This document shows positions 17,719 to 26,442 of a stretch of DNA of 64,000 nt, one piece after another; the stretch's first letter is position 1; each line of letters starts with the position of its first letter. The stretch comes from UBA1046 sp012511325. GTDB lineage: Bacteria; Bacillota; Clostridia; Saccharofermentanales; DTU023. The stretch spans positions 1,240,001-1,304,000 of the forward strand of contig JBMNJZ010000001.1 of assembly GCA_050951925.1 (NCBI GenBank). The letters are read 5' to 3'. Under the pieces are notes generated by a model. That model was not told the origin of the DNA, searched no databases, and saw only the letters and a list, made by a program, of their open reading frames with translations. Made by a program: the position numbers and the translations under genes.

Positions 17719-18720
17719 ATGACAATCATTAATGACAAAACTAAATGCAGAAGGCTGGATGATTTCCTTGGTTATTTCCAAGCGATTCGTGAACGTTCGC
17801 CTGCAACTATCAAAGAATACAGATATGATTTGATAATGTTTCTACGCTTCCAGCTTAGCAGGAAACTTGATCTCCCGGCTGATCAAATATGGGATGACAT
17901 TGATCTATCTCTGGCAGGCGACAAGTTTTTACGGGAAATTCAATTAAGTGACCTTTATTTGTATATTACCTGGCTCAGTACAGAGAGAAAGAATAGTGCA
18001 GCTACACGAGCGAGACACATATCTGCAATTCGCTCATTCTTTCATTATTTAACTACCAAAGCCAACCTTTTAGATGAGAATCCGGCCGCAAATTTGGAGA
18101 TGCCTAAGCAATTGCGTCGTCTTCCCCGTTATTTAACCTTAGATGATAGCAAGAGACTGCTAGCTGCGACTGAATGCACGGACGATCAATACCGATCTCG
18201 CGATTATGCTATCATTACCCTCTTTCTGAATTGCGGCATGCGTCTATCGGAGCTGGTCAGTATTAATCTATCTGATATTAGAGAGGACACGCTGGTAGTA
18301 ATGGGGAAAGGCGGAAAAGAGAGAACAATCTATTTAAATGGCGCTTGCATTGCCGCCCTTAATGATTACTATCCGGATCGTATCAAACCCAAGGAAAGCG
18401 ATAAGGATGCCCTTTTTATCAGCCGCTTAGGCAAAAGAATGGGAGCCAGAGCTGTGCAAAATGTGATACGAAAAAATATGCTGGCTGCCGGTATCGATCC
18501 CAAACGCTATTCAACGCACAAACTAAGACATACCGCTGCTACTTTAATGTACCAGTACGGCAAGGTTGATATTCGTAATTTGCAAATGATTTTAGGTCAT
18601 GAGAGTGTTGCAACGACTGAAATTTATACTCATACAAGCAAAGACGCTTTGCACGCTGCGGTGGAAAAGAATCCACTCAGCAGTGTGCGCAAGCAACGGT
18701 CAGATATTGAACATGAATAG
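17719..18720 (+). CDS. Tyrosine recombinase, XerC/XerD type
   Basis: A 333-residue tyrosine recombinase with a SAM-like N-terminal domain (about residues 8-130) and a catalytic domain having all six residues: Arg in GMRLSELV, Lys in GKGGKER, HKLRH, His in LGHES and the nucleophile Tyr in TTEIYTH. Length and lack of an accessory module fit chromosome-dimer resolution rather than a phage integrase. It stands alone, divergent from asd and convergent with nifU, with no attachment sites or phage genes nearby. Whether it is XerC or XerD cannot be told here. The ribosome binding site is weak. Confidence 0.88.
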   Translation: MTIINDKTKCRRLDDFLGYFQAIRERSPATIKEYRYDLIMFLRFQLSRKLDLPADQIWDDIDLSLAGDKFLREIQLSDLYLYITWLSTERKNSAATRARHISAIRSFFHYLTTKANLLDENPAANLEMPKQLRRLPRYLTLDDSKRLLAATECTDDQYRSRDYAIITLFLNCGMRLSELVSINLSDIREDTLVVMGKGGKERTIYLNGACIAALNDYYPDRIKPKESDKDALFISRLGKRMGARAVQNVIRKNMLAAGIDPKRYSTHKLRHTAATLMYQYGKVDIRNLQMILGHESVATTEIYTHTSKDALHAAVEKNPLSSVRKQRSDIEHE

Positions 18721-18741
18721 CCCAGTGTGAACTTAAATAAG

Positions 18742-19218
18742 CTATTGATTTTCAATCCCGGGCAGATTTATTAATTCCTCATCGGCCTCATGGTCATGCA
18801 CATCTTCTTCTAAAATAGAAAAGAGTTTGAGATTATCATCATTAAGGAGGCCATGTTCCTGATAGTACTGTAGCAGAGCTTTTTTGACTGCTTGTTCAGC
18901 TAAGGCCGAACAATGCATTTTAATTGGTGGTAAACCATCCAAAGCATTTGCCACAGCTCTATTTGTCAGCTCAAGTGCCTCTTGTACGGTTCTGCCTATA
19001 ATCATTTCCGTAGCCATACTGCTGGTAGCAACAGCTGCCCCGCAACCGAAAGTCATGAATTTTGCATCAACAATAACTTCATTTTCAATCTTCAAATCAA
19101 TACGCATAATGTCGCCACAGACAGGGTTTCCCACCGTGCCTGAAACAGTCGAATCAGGAATTTCACCAACATTGCGCGGATTTAGAAAGTGATCCATAAC
19201 TTTATCGCTGTACTTCAT
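18742..19218 (-). CDS. Iron-sulfur scaffold protein, IscU/NifU N-terminal type
   Basis: A 158-residue IscU-like scaffold on which Fe-S clusters are built. The three cluster cysteines are in NPVCGDIM, FGCGAAVATSS and MHCSALAEQA. The C-terminal 30 residues are acidic and unlike E. coli IscU. The start overlaps the end of the cysteine desulfurase gene by 17 bases, and AAGGGGG lies inside that gene, so the two are coupled as a desulfurase-scaffold pair. Confidence 0.92.
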   Translation of the reverse strand: MKYSDKVMDHFLNPRNVGEIPDSTVSGTVGNPVCGDIMRIDLKIENEVIVDAKFMTFGCGAAVATSSMATEMIIGRTVQEALELTNRAVANALDGLPPIKMHCSALAEQAVKKALLQYYQEHGLLNDDNLKLFSILEEDVHDHEADEELINLPGIENQ

Positions 19219-20452
19219 ATCGTGATTCCCCCTTCAACAAATTCTCCCCCTGTTCAGGAATAATATTTTTGATCTTTCCGTGTTTAAAATCAGCATACAA
19301 TGGTGATATCAGCCTCAACTTTTCTATTACGCCGGGCAAATCAGCTATCATACGATCAATGTCAGCAGCAGTATTCTCACGTCCTAAGGTAATGCGCAAT
19401 GATCCGTGAGCAATCTCATGGGGCAAGCCAATCGCCATTAGCACATGCGAAGGATCCAATGAGCCGGACGTACAAGCTGATCCGCTGGAACACATATAAC
19501 CCAATTGGTTTAACAATAACAGGATCGATTCACCTTCAATAAATTCAAAGGACAGATTTATATTGTTAGGCAAGCGCTTTTCATAATGGCCATTTAATTT
19601 TATATACGGTATCTTAGCCATCAGCTCTCCGATCAATCTGTCGCGCAGAGCAGTCTGGCGCTGAGCTTCTTCGGGCAGATCCATAAGGGCAAGTTCCAGA
19701 GCCTTGGCAATAGCGACTGCGAAAGCGGTGTTCTCAGTACCTGCTCGAAGCCTTTTTTCTTGCGCGCCACCATCAATCAGATTTGCAATCCTAGCCCCTT
19801 TTCTTATATACATGATCCCTATGCCTTTAGGTGCATAAAACTTGTGTCCTGAGAAACTCATTAGATCAACGTCAAGTTCATGAGGTTTGACCGGTATAGC
19901 ACCCAATGCTTGTACGCCGTCCGAATGGAATAAAACCCTCTTCTCTTTGCAAATAGCCGCTATGTCTTCAATTGGCTCTATTGTGCCGATCTCATTATTT
20001 GCCATCATAACTGATACAAGGATCGTATCAGGTCGAATTGCAGCTTCAATTTCCTTAGGGTCAACCAAACCATAGCCATCAACATCCAGATAGCTGACTT
20101 CATATCCAATTTTTTCCAATGCTTGCATACTGTGCAAAACGGCATGGTGCTCAATTTTGGTTGTGATCAGATGTTTGCCTTGTTTGCGTTTGGCAATGAC
20201 TGTGCCTTTGATGGCCCAGTTATCAGACTCAGTACCGCCGGAGGTAAAAAATATCTCATCCGGCGAAACTCCAAGCAGTTCGGCAATCTGCTCTCTGGCA
20301 GCCTGTATGTGTTGATGTGCTTCTGCACCTTCATCATAAAACGAGGAGGGATTGCCGTATATATTTTCTAAAATTGGCAACATCACTGACAACACTTCCG
20401 GACGTATTGCAGTAGTTGCCGCATGATCAAAATAGATCCTTTCTGTATTCAT
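19202..20452 (-). CDS. Cysteine desulfurase (NifS/IscS family), paired with the scaffold
   Basis: A 416-residue PLP enzyme that takes sulfur from cysteine for Fe-S cluster assembly. The PLP lysine is in SFSGHKFYAPKG and the catalytic Cys loop is CSSGSACTSGSLDPSHV. It is followed with a 17-base overlap by the scaffold gene, so it is probably the Fe-S desulfurase, as opposed to the second desulfurase at 24.5 kb beside thiI. The C-terminus has about 20 extra residues. AAGGAA precedes the ATG. No IscR-like regulator is present. Confidence 0.94.
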   Translation of the reverse strand: MNTERIYFDHAATTAIRPEVLSVMLPILENIYGNPSSFYDEGAEAHQHIQAAREQIAELLGVSPDEIFFTSGGTESDNWAIKGTVIAKRKQGKHLITTKIEHHAVLHSMQALEKIGYEVSYLDVDGYGLVDPKEIEAAIRPDTILVSVMMANNEIGTIEPIEDIAAICKEKRVLFHSDGVQALGAIPVKPHELDVDLMSFSGHKFYAPKGIGIMYIRKGARIANLIDGGAQEKRLRAGTENTAFAVAIAKALELALMDLPEEAQRQTALRDRLIGELMAKIPYIKLNGHYEKRLPNNINLSFEFIEGESILLLLNQLGYMCSSGSACTSGSLDPSHVLMAIGLPHEIAHGSLRITLGRENTAADIDRMIADLPGVIEKLRLISPLYADFKHGKIKNIIPEQGENLLKGESRYEVQR

Positions 20453-20550
20453 CGAAGATCTTCCTTATATTTAATAAGAAGTGTAAAGAGTATTGAATCT
20501 TTACCTAAAGAAACATTAATCCAGGTATTGATTGCTGTTGGTAACTCGCG

Positions 20551-21903
20551 TTACTTAGGCTCAAGTTTGCCTTTACCCGCTATTCTCAACCTTTTTACTT
20601 CATCGAGCCAGGCTTTCACCTTTACCTCATAACCATTGTCCGAAGGTTGATAGTATCTGCCTTCCTCATATCCCTCAGGCAGAAAACTTTGATAGGATAC
20701 CGCCTGCGGGTAATCATGGTCATATTGATATCCGATGCTATAACCTAGTTCTGACATGCCCTGAATAGGCGCATTGCGCAAATGAAAAGGTATTTCCGGG
20801 ATGTTGCCCGCCCTAATATCATCAAGCGCTCTATTGATCCCCAGATAGCTACGGTTAGATTTGGGACTGGTTGCGATTGCAACGGCTGCCTGAGCAAGTA
20901 TCAATTTGGCTTCCGGCAGTCCAATTGCTTGAACAGCATGATAGGCAGCGACTGCCAGAGGTAGCATCTGTGGATTTGCCATACCGACATCTTCAGCTGC
21001 ACAGATCATAATACGGCGAGACAGAAAGCCAATATCCTCACCTGCTTCCAGCGCCCTAGCTAAATAATATAAGGAAGCATCGGGGTCACTGCCACGCATA
21101 GATTTAATAAATGCGCTAATCGTATCATAATGATTTTCGCCGGTTTTATCATATTGAGGCGCTTTTTTCTGCAGACAATCCTGCATTATTTCAAGATTTA
21201 TCGTAATTCTATTATCAGCTTGTTCAGTCGTAAGAACAGCTAATTCCAAAGCGTTGAGGGCAACTCTGGCATCCCCGCTTGCAAGCGCTGCAGCAAATTC
21301 TAAAGCCTCAGCTGAAATATCAATGTTCAAAAAACCGAAACCCCGATCAGGATCATCGATTGCGCGCCGCAACAGGCAGATAATGTCATTATTGCTTAGA
21401 GGGTAAAGCTGAAAAACGGTTGATCTGGATATCAGGGCCTTATTGACTTCAAAAAAGGGGTTTTCCGTCGTCGCCCCGATCAATATTAAGGTACCACTCT
21501 CTACATGTGGAAGCAGAGCGTCTTGTTGAGCTTTATTGAAACGGTGAATCTCATCTATAAAAAGAATAGTTCTTCCTTCAGGAGTTATTAGTGGATTTTC
21601 CGCATCAGAAACAATTCTTTTGATATCCGCAACGCCTGAGGTAACAGCATTCAGTTTTTGAAAACGGTGACTTGTTGTTTGAGCAATCACTTTGGCTAAT
21701 GAAGTTTTACCTGTGCCCGGCGGTCCAAATAAAATAATTGTGGATAAGCGATCAGCTTCAATCATGCGTCTGAGCATGCGCCCTTCAGCTAAGATGTGAG
21801 ATTGTCCGACAACCTCCCCTATAGTCCGTGGGGCCATACGGAAAGCCAAGGGTTCACGCCTGGCGTATTTATACTTGTCATCAGAATTATTAGAGATTAG
21901 CAT
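20551..21903 (-). CDS. rarA: Replication-associated recombination protein A
   Basis: An AAA+ ATPase of the RarA/MgsA/WRNIP1 family that acts at stalled replication forks. Walker A is FGPPGTGKTSLA, Walker B LFIDEIHRF, sensor 1 GATTENPFFE, and the C-terminal tetramerisation domain (YDTISAFIKSMRGSDPDASL, then GYQYDHDYP) is complete. The open frame reaches back to 21981 inside glyA, but the ATG at 21903 gives the usual short N-terminus before AFRMAPRTIGEVVGQ and overlaps glyA by only 14 bases, so I chose it (450 residues). No good ribosome binding site is visible, suggesting coupling to glyA. Confidence 0.92.
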   Translation of the reverse strand: MLISNNSDDKYKYARREPLAFRMAPRTIGEVVGQSHILAEGRMLRRMIEADRLSTIILFGPPGTGKTSLAKVIAQTTSHRFQKLNAVTSGVADIKRIVSDAENPLITPEGRTILFIDEIHRFNKAQQDALLPHVESGTLILIGATTENPFFEVNKALISRSTVFQLYPLSNNDIICLLRRAIDDPDRGFGFLNIDISAEALEFAAALASGDARVALNALELAVLTTEQADNRITINLEIMQDCLQKKAPQYDKTGENHYDTISAFIKSMRGSDPDASLYYLARALEAGEDIGFLSRRIMICAAEDVGMANPQMLPLAVAAYHAVQAIGLPEAKLILAQAAVAIATSPKSNRSYLGINRALDDIRAGNIPEIPFHLRNAPIQGMSELGYSIGYQYDHDYPQAVSYQSFLPEGYEEGRYYQPSDNGYEVKVKAWLDEVKRLRIAGKGKLEPK

Positions 21904-23140
21904 ATAGAGGATAGCGTTCACACAAACCAGCAACTTCACTGATAATCCGGTCTTTCTTGGCACCGTAGTCATATATGGCATCGGTGATTAGGCCTGCAAT
22001 CAAATCCATATCTTGAGTATTGAGACCTCTAGAAGTAAGTGCAGGAGTCCCAAGCCTCACACCGGAGGTAATTCTAGGTGATTCAGTTTCAAAAGGAATC
22101 GTGTTTTTATTGCAGGTAATGTTTACCTGGTCAAGTCTGTTTTGCAATTCTAAACCTGTAATTCCCGACTTACGCAGATCAAGCAAGAGCAGATGGGTAT
22201 CAGTCCCGCCGGAAACAACATCAACTCCCCTGCTTAAAAATCCATCGGCCAATGCAGCTGCATTGGCTAACACACGCTTTTGATAATCAACAAAATCAGG
22301 TTGCATAACTTCATTAAATGCAACGGCTTTAGCAGCGATAATGTGCATCAACGGACCACCCTGTGTACCGGGGAAAACAGCGGAATCTATTGCCTTAGCA
22401 TGTTCTTCTTTACAAAGTATAAGTCCCCCTCTTGGTCCACATAATGTTTTATGGGTGGTAGAAGTTACAAAATCTGAATATGGAACAGGATTCATATGTA
22501 ACCCAGCTGCTACAATACCTGCAATATGTGCCGCATCAACCATCAGTAGCGCACCGACTTCATCAGCGATTTCACGATAAGCTTTGAAATTAAGTGCTCT
22601 GGGATAAGCACTGCCGCCGGCGATTAACAGTTTAGGCTTAATTTTTTTAGCCTTTGACCTCAGCGCATCAAAATCAACTTGGCAGTTTTTAGGCGAGACA
22701 TGATAGCTATGAGACTCGAAAAATTTGCCGCTGATATTTATTTTCATACCGTGCGTCAAATGACCGCCGTGATTCAAATCCAGTCCAAGAATCCTGTCCC
22801 CGGGATCTAAAGATGCAAAAAATACTGCAGTATTAGCCTGAGAACCGGAGTGCGGTTGAACATTGGCGTGCTCAGCGCCAAAGATCTCCTTGGCGCGATC
22901 AATTGCCAGTTGCTCGACAAGATCAACATATTCACAACCACCATAATATCGCCTACCGGGATAGCCCTCAGCATATTTATTGGTTAAAACAGATCCTGTC
23001 GCCTCTAATACTGCTGCGCTGACAAAATTCTCAGAGGCTATCAACTCCAGCTTATTCTGCTGACGAAGCAATTCACCTCTTATAGCTGCAAAAACTTCAG
23101 GATCAACTTGTCCAACTGCCGAACAATATGGAATTTTCAT
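21890..23140 (-). CDS. glyA: Serine hydroxymethyltransferase
   Basis: A 416-residue PLP enzyme interconverting serine and glycine while charging tetrahydrofolate with a one-carbon unit. Family motifs are complete: ELIASENFVS, NKYAEGYPGRRYYGG, LDLNHGGHLTHG and the PLP lysine in TSTTHKTLCGPRGG. The upstream sequence has GGAGGGG just before the ATG. Its 3' end overlaps rarA. It supplies one-carbon units for purine synthesis, to which PurL in this window also belongs. No riboswitch is evident in the 93-base upstream gap. Confidence 0.96.
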   Translation of the reverse strand: MKIPYCSAVGQVDPEVFAAIRGELLRQQNKLELIASENFVSAAVLEATGSVLTNKYAEGYPGRRYYGGCEYVDLVEQLAIDRAKEIFGAEHANVQPHSGSQANTAVFFASLDPGDRILGLDLNHGGHLTHGMKINISGKFFESHSYHVSPKNCQVDFDALRSKAKKIKPKLLIAGGSAYPRALNFKAYREIADEVGALLMVDAAHIAGIVAAGLHMNPVPYSDFVTSTTHKTLCGPRGGLILCKEEHAKAIDSAVFPGTQGGPLMHIIAAKAVAFNEVMQPDFVDYQKRVLANAAALADGFLSRGVDVVSGGTDTHLLLLDLRKSGITGLELQNRLDQVNITCNKNTIPFETESPRITSGVRLGTPALTSRGLNTQDMDLIAGLITDAIYDYGAKKDRIISEVAGLCERYPLYANL

Positions 23141-23233
23141 TTTCCCCTCCGCTAACTGGATTTAGTAAATAGAATTTAGTCGGGCTTTCTGCACAATTAA
23201 TCATAACATATCAGTAGAGGCTGATTACTAATT

Positions 23234-24460
23234 TCATGAGAAATTATCATGTAAAAATACTGTCCTGACCTCAAGATTGCTTAGAGCTTCATTTACCAGT
23301 TGCTTTAAATCCAGTTTGCGTTCGACCCGTTCAGCGTCTTCGATGGAAGCGGCGGTTTTAGGATGTCTAGCCACAAATACAGTACAACAGTCATGATATG
23401 GTTGAATACTGGTTTCATAAGTACCGATTTGCCTGGCTTTAACAGTAATCTCGTCTTTATCCAAACCGATTAATGGCCTTAAGACTACAAGTTCTGAGGC
23501 ATGTTCGGTTGTGATTACAGACTCCAGAGTTTGACTTGCAACCTGGCCTAAACTTTCACCGGTGATGAGGGCTTTCAGATCGTTATTGATGGCAATTTTT
23601 GAGGCGATTCTCATCATCATGCGTCTCATGATAATCGTAAGCATATTTTCTGGTACACAATCGTTTAAAGCAAGTTGTGCTGAGGTGAAATTCACAATGT
23701 ATAGGCGATGATTGCCTAGATACTGCGAAAGAATTTTTGAGAGACGGACCACTTTATTTAAAACCGGAAACCCCGTATAAGGCGGCGTATGAAAATATAC
23801 ACAATCCAGATGCATACCGCGGGAGGCCATCATCCAAGCTGCAACAGGACTGTCTATCCCACCGGATAACAAAACAAGGCCATCTCCGCCGGTACCAACA
23901 GGAAGTCCTTTCTGCGCCGGTATCTTATCTGCATACAAATAAATTTGATCTCTAATTTCAATTGAGAAGATTAGGTCCGGATTGTGGACATCAACGGTAA
24001 GCAACCCTGAAAAACGCTCCGACAAGAGAGAGCCGGCAGTACTGGAAATTTCATAACTGCTCAGAGGGAAGTCTTTGTTTATTCTGCGAGTTTCAACCTT
24101 GAAACTAAATATATTCCCCTTTGATAGGATGTGATCGGCATAGTCATTAATTTGTTCCCAGAGGATAGCTGGATCAGCAGGAAAAGCTCTGACAAAACTG
24201 GCAGACACAATCCCGAATACTTTGCTGATTCGATCCAGAATCTCTTGCGCGGGGAACTCATCCGCTTTTGGTCGGATCCAAATCCTACTTTGCTTTTGTT
24301 CTATGTGAAAGTCGCCGAGATCGCGTAAACGATAACGAATATTACTAATTAGCCGACGGAAAAAAAGATTGCGGTTTACCCCTTTAAGGGCAATCTCGCC
24401 AATCCTTACCAGCACCATCTCATTAAAACATGAATTACCACCACTCGATGCTTCCGACAT
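23234..24460 (-). CDS. thiI: tRNA 4-thiouridine synthase
   Basis: ThiI adenylates and thiolates U8 of tRNA and can feed thiazole synthesis. It has an N-terminal ferredoxin-like part (VRIGEIALKGVNR), a THUMP domain and a PP-loop ATPase motif LLSGGIDSPVAAW, then TGESLGQVASQTLES. There is no C-terminal rhodanese domain, as in most Firmicutes forms. The frame is open to 24493, but the ATG at 24460 follows the upstream stop as TGATATG and has GGAG 8 bases before it, so I chose it (408 residues). It directly follows a cysteine desulfurase, its expected sulfur donor. Confidence 0.94.
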   Translation of the reverse strand: MSEASSGGNSCFNEMVLVRIGEIALKGVNRNLFFRRLISNIRYRLRDLGDFHIEQKQSRIWIRPKADEFPAQEILDRISKVFGIVSASFVRAFPADPAILWEQINDYADHILSKGNIFSFKVETRRINKDFPLSSYEISSTAGSLLSERFSGLLTVDVHNPDLIFSIEIRDQIYLYADKIPAQKGLPVGTGGDGLVLLSGGIDSPVAAWMMASRGMHLDCVYFHTPPYTGFPVLNKVVRLSKILSQYLGNHRLYIVNFTSAQLALNDCVPENMLTIIMRRMMMRIASKIAINNDLKALITGESLGQVASQTLESVITTEHASELVVLRPLIGLDKDEITVKARQIGTYETSIQPYHDCCTVFVARHPKTAASIEDAERVERKLDLKQLVNEALSNLEVRTVFLHDNFS

Positions 24461-24461
24461 A

Positions 24462-25622
24462 TCATAATCTCCATCGCAAGTATTCAGTCCCAATTATCTG
24501 CGCAGCATTGATAACATTTTCACTGGACAAAATTTTTGAAAAACTAATCCTTACTGTGCCTAAGACCTCTTGATCTGTAAGGCCTAAATTGCGTAAAGTT
24601 GTATTTCCCTCCCTGCTAAGACTTGAGCAAGCTGATCCATGCGAGATATATACGCCTCGATTGCTGACAGCATTTACCAGCGTTTCACCACGTAAGCGTG
24701 GGAATGTCAGTAGTAATATCTGAGGCACTCCGTTTGCCGGAGATACTATGCGGAACTCATCAGTCAGCTCACTCAACTTAGAGATAAACCGTTCTCTGAG
24801 ATCTTTACATTTTCTATAGTTATCTTCAATGTCGGCATCAGCAAGTTCCGCCGCTTTTGCCAATGCTCTTACGAGAGGGGCATTTTCCGTGCCTGAACGA
24901 AATCCGGACTGTTGTCCTCCACCCAGGATTATAGGTTTTAATAAAGTTTTCGGTTTTTTTATTAATAAACCAATGCCCTTTGGAGATCCAAATTTATGGC
25001 CGGAAATTGACATCAGATCACAGTCAAGACTTGTAAAATTCAGCGGTATCTTGCCTGCCGCCTGCACAGCGTCAAGGTGAATTTTTGTCCGGGGGCTAAG
25101 CTTTCGGATTAAAGCAATAATATCTGCAATTGGAGTTATAGCTCCTGTTTCATTGCTGACCAAAATAAGACTGATTATACCAGGCTTCTGACCCTCGACA
25201 GCATCCAGCAATGCTTGCCGATCTACTGTGCATGATGCCGGATCAAGACTTATTTCGCTTAGATCATACTTGATACTAGCTGCGATTTTTCTTGTGGCCT
25301 CATGTTCACCGGCCGTAATAAAAATCTTCCTGGGCAATCTTGTATAGGCCTCTGATAATCCCTTAAGAGCGAGATTAATCGATTCGGTTCCACCTGATGT
25401 AAAGATTAAGTCAGACGGATTGCTCCGAAATACCTGCGCCAGAATTAACCTTGCTTCCTCAATCATCGTCAAAGCCTTATGTCCCGCTGAATGGCTGGAA
25501 GCAGGATTGGCATAAATCTCTTTCAGATCAGAGCAATAACTATCGAGAACATCGGTACAGATCGGACTGGCAGCAGCATAATCCAGATAGATTGCGGTAC
25601 TCTGCATATTAATTAATTTCAA
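24462..25622 (-). CDS. Cysteine desulfurase beside thiI
   Basis: A 386-residue NifS-like PLP enzyme: PLP lysine in SISGHKFGSPKG and Cys loop in SHGSACSSLSREGNT. Such desulfurases encoded next to thiI normally supply sulfur for 4-thiouridine (the NifZ role in Bacillus). Start: TTG at 25622 has GGAG 10 bases upstream and overlaps the GntR gene by 14 bases; an ATG at 25607, following that gene's stop as TAATATG, is the alternative. It is the middle gene of GntR-nifS-thiI. Confidence 0.93.
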   Translation of the reverse strand: MKLINMQSTAIYLDYAAASPICTDVLDSYCSDLKEIYANPASSHSAGHKALTMIEEARLILAQVFRSNPSDLIFTSGGTESINLALKGLSEAYTRLPRKIFITAGEHEATRKIAASIKYDLSEISLDPASCTVDRQALLDAVEGQKPGIISLILVSNETGAITPIADIIALIRKLSPRTKIHLDAVQAAGKIPLNFTSLDCDLMSISGHKFGSPKGIGLLIKKPKTLLKPIILGGGQQSGFRSGTENAPLVRALAKAAELADADIEDNYRKCKDLRERFISKLSELTDEFRIVSPANGVPQILLLTFPRLRGETLVNAVSNRGVYISHGSACSSLSREGNTTLRNLGLTDQEVLGTVRISFSKILSSENVINAAQIIGTEYLRWRL

Positions 25623-26331
25623 GACGAATCAACTCCGGGCGCAAAGCAGCTCTAATTACTTCACAAATGCCGCCATTACGAGCAAACAAGGGACCTTCAA
25701 CAGCAAGCACAAATGAACGTCTAGGGATTTCGAGCATCTTCGCTTCTCGATTGCGAGCAGGTCTTGCAATAATATTTACACTGCCTTTAGTGGGCAAAAA
25801 GGCATATTTATTTGACTTGATATCTACCATTCTTTTCCCTGAACTGATACTTTGTCCAAGATCGGGAAAAATCGAAACAGGAATATATGATGAGCACCAA
25901 CCATGAATCTGATGGTCATAATATATCGGCCACTGCGCTAACCAGTAACCGGGATGTTTACCGGTAAACCCGAAGATTTCATCCAGATCACTTTCCGGCT
26001 CCACTAACATCATAGGCCTAAGTTCAATATCGTCATAGGAATTCAAATTAAGAAAAGAAAAACTCAGCGCATTAAAGTGAGGAATTGCTAAACGCTCTGG
26101 TTCTGCTGCAACATAAGTTCCTCTTCCCTTATGAATTTCCAGGATTCCATCAGAAACTAATTCTGAAATTGCCTGCCTAACAGTAGGCCGCGACAAGTCA
26201 AGCTCCTTACATAACTGCATTTCGGAAGGGATTCTGTCTCCCTGCTTATATTCGCCATCCTGTATTCGCTCCACAATCAATTCGCGCAATTGAGCATATA
26301 ACGGGATACTACTGTGTTTATCCAATTTCAT
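25609..26331 (-). CDS. GntR family regulator (HutC/UTRA type)
   Basis: A 240-residue regulator. The N-terminal winged helix (about residues 8-75) has IPLYAQLRELI, QGDRIPSEMQLC and DLSRPTVRQAISELVSDG; the rest is a UTRA-like effector domain ending in EVIRAALRPELIRLEI. HutC-type regulators bind small molecules such as sugars or amino acid derivatives. It is the first gene of a tight unit with a cysteine desulfurase and thiI, which is unusual company. Effector and operator are unknown; autoregulation is likely. Confidence 0.9.
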   Translation of the reverse strand: MKLDKHSSIPLYAQLRELIVERIQDGEYKQGDRIPSEMQLCKELDLSRPTVRQAISELVSDGILEIHKGRGTYVAAEPERLAIPHFNALSFSFLNLNSYDDIELRPMMLVEPESDLDEIFGFTGKHPGYWLAQWPIYYDHQIHGWCSSYIPVSIFPDLGQSISSGKRMVDIKSNKYAFLPTKGSVNIIARPARNREAKMLEIPRRSFVLAVEGPLFARNGGICEVIRAALRPELIRLEIN

Positions 26332-26374
26332 AATATGACCCCCAAAAATCTGGCTTTTAATAAGATGTCTTTAC

Positions 26375-26402
26375 ATCATATCATAAAACATATTATTTAC
26401 AA
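26375..26402 (-). promoter_or_regulatory. Promoter of the GntR-nifS-thiI unit
   Basis: On the minus strand TTGTAA (26402-26397) and TATGAT (26380-26375) stand 16 bases apart. They lie 44-71 bases before the GntR ATG. The region is rich in TATGAT/ATGTAA repeats that could hold the GntR operator. Confidence 0.5.
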
Positions 26403-26442
26403 GCCATCTGATTATGGTAATTACAACCCGGCAACTGAATAA

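Noticed and set aside
17719..18720. Phage or island integrase
   Set aside because: All residues fit a Xer recombinase, and no attachment repeats, phage genes or excisionase are nearby.
21904..21981. Longer N-terminus for RarA inside glyA
   Set aside because: It would overlap glyA by 92 bases and add residues not seen in the family.
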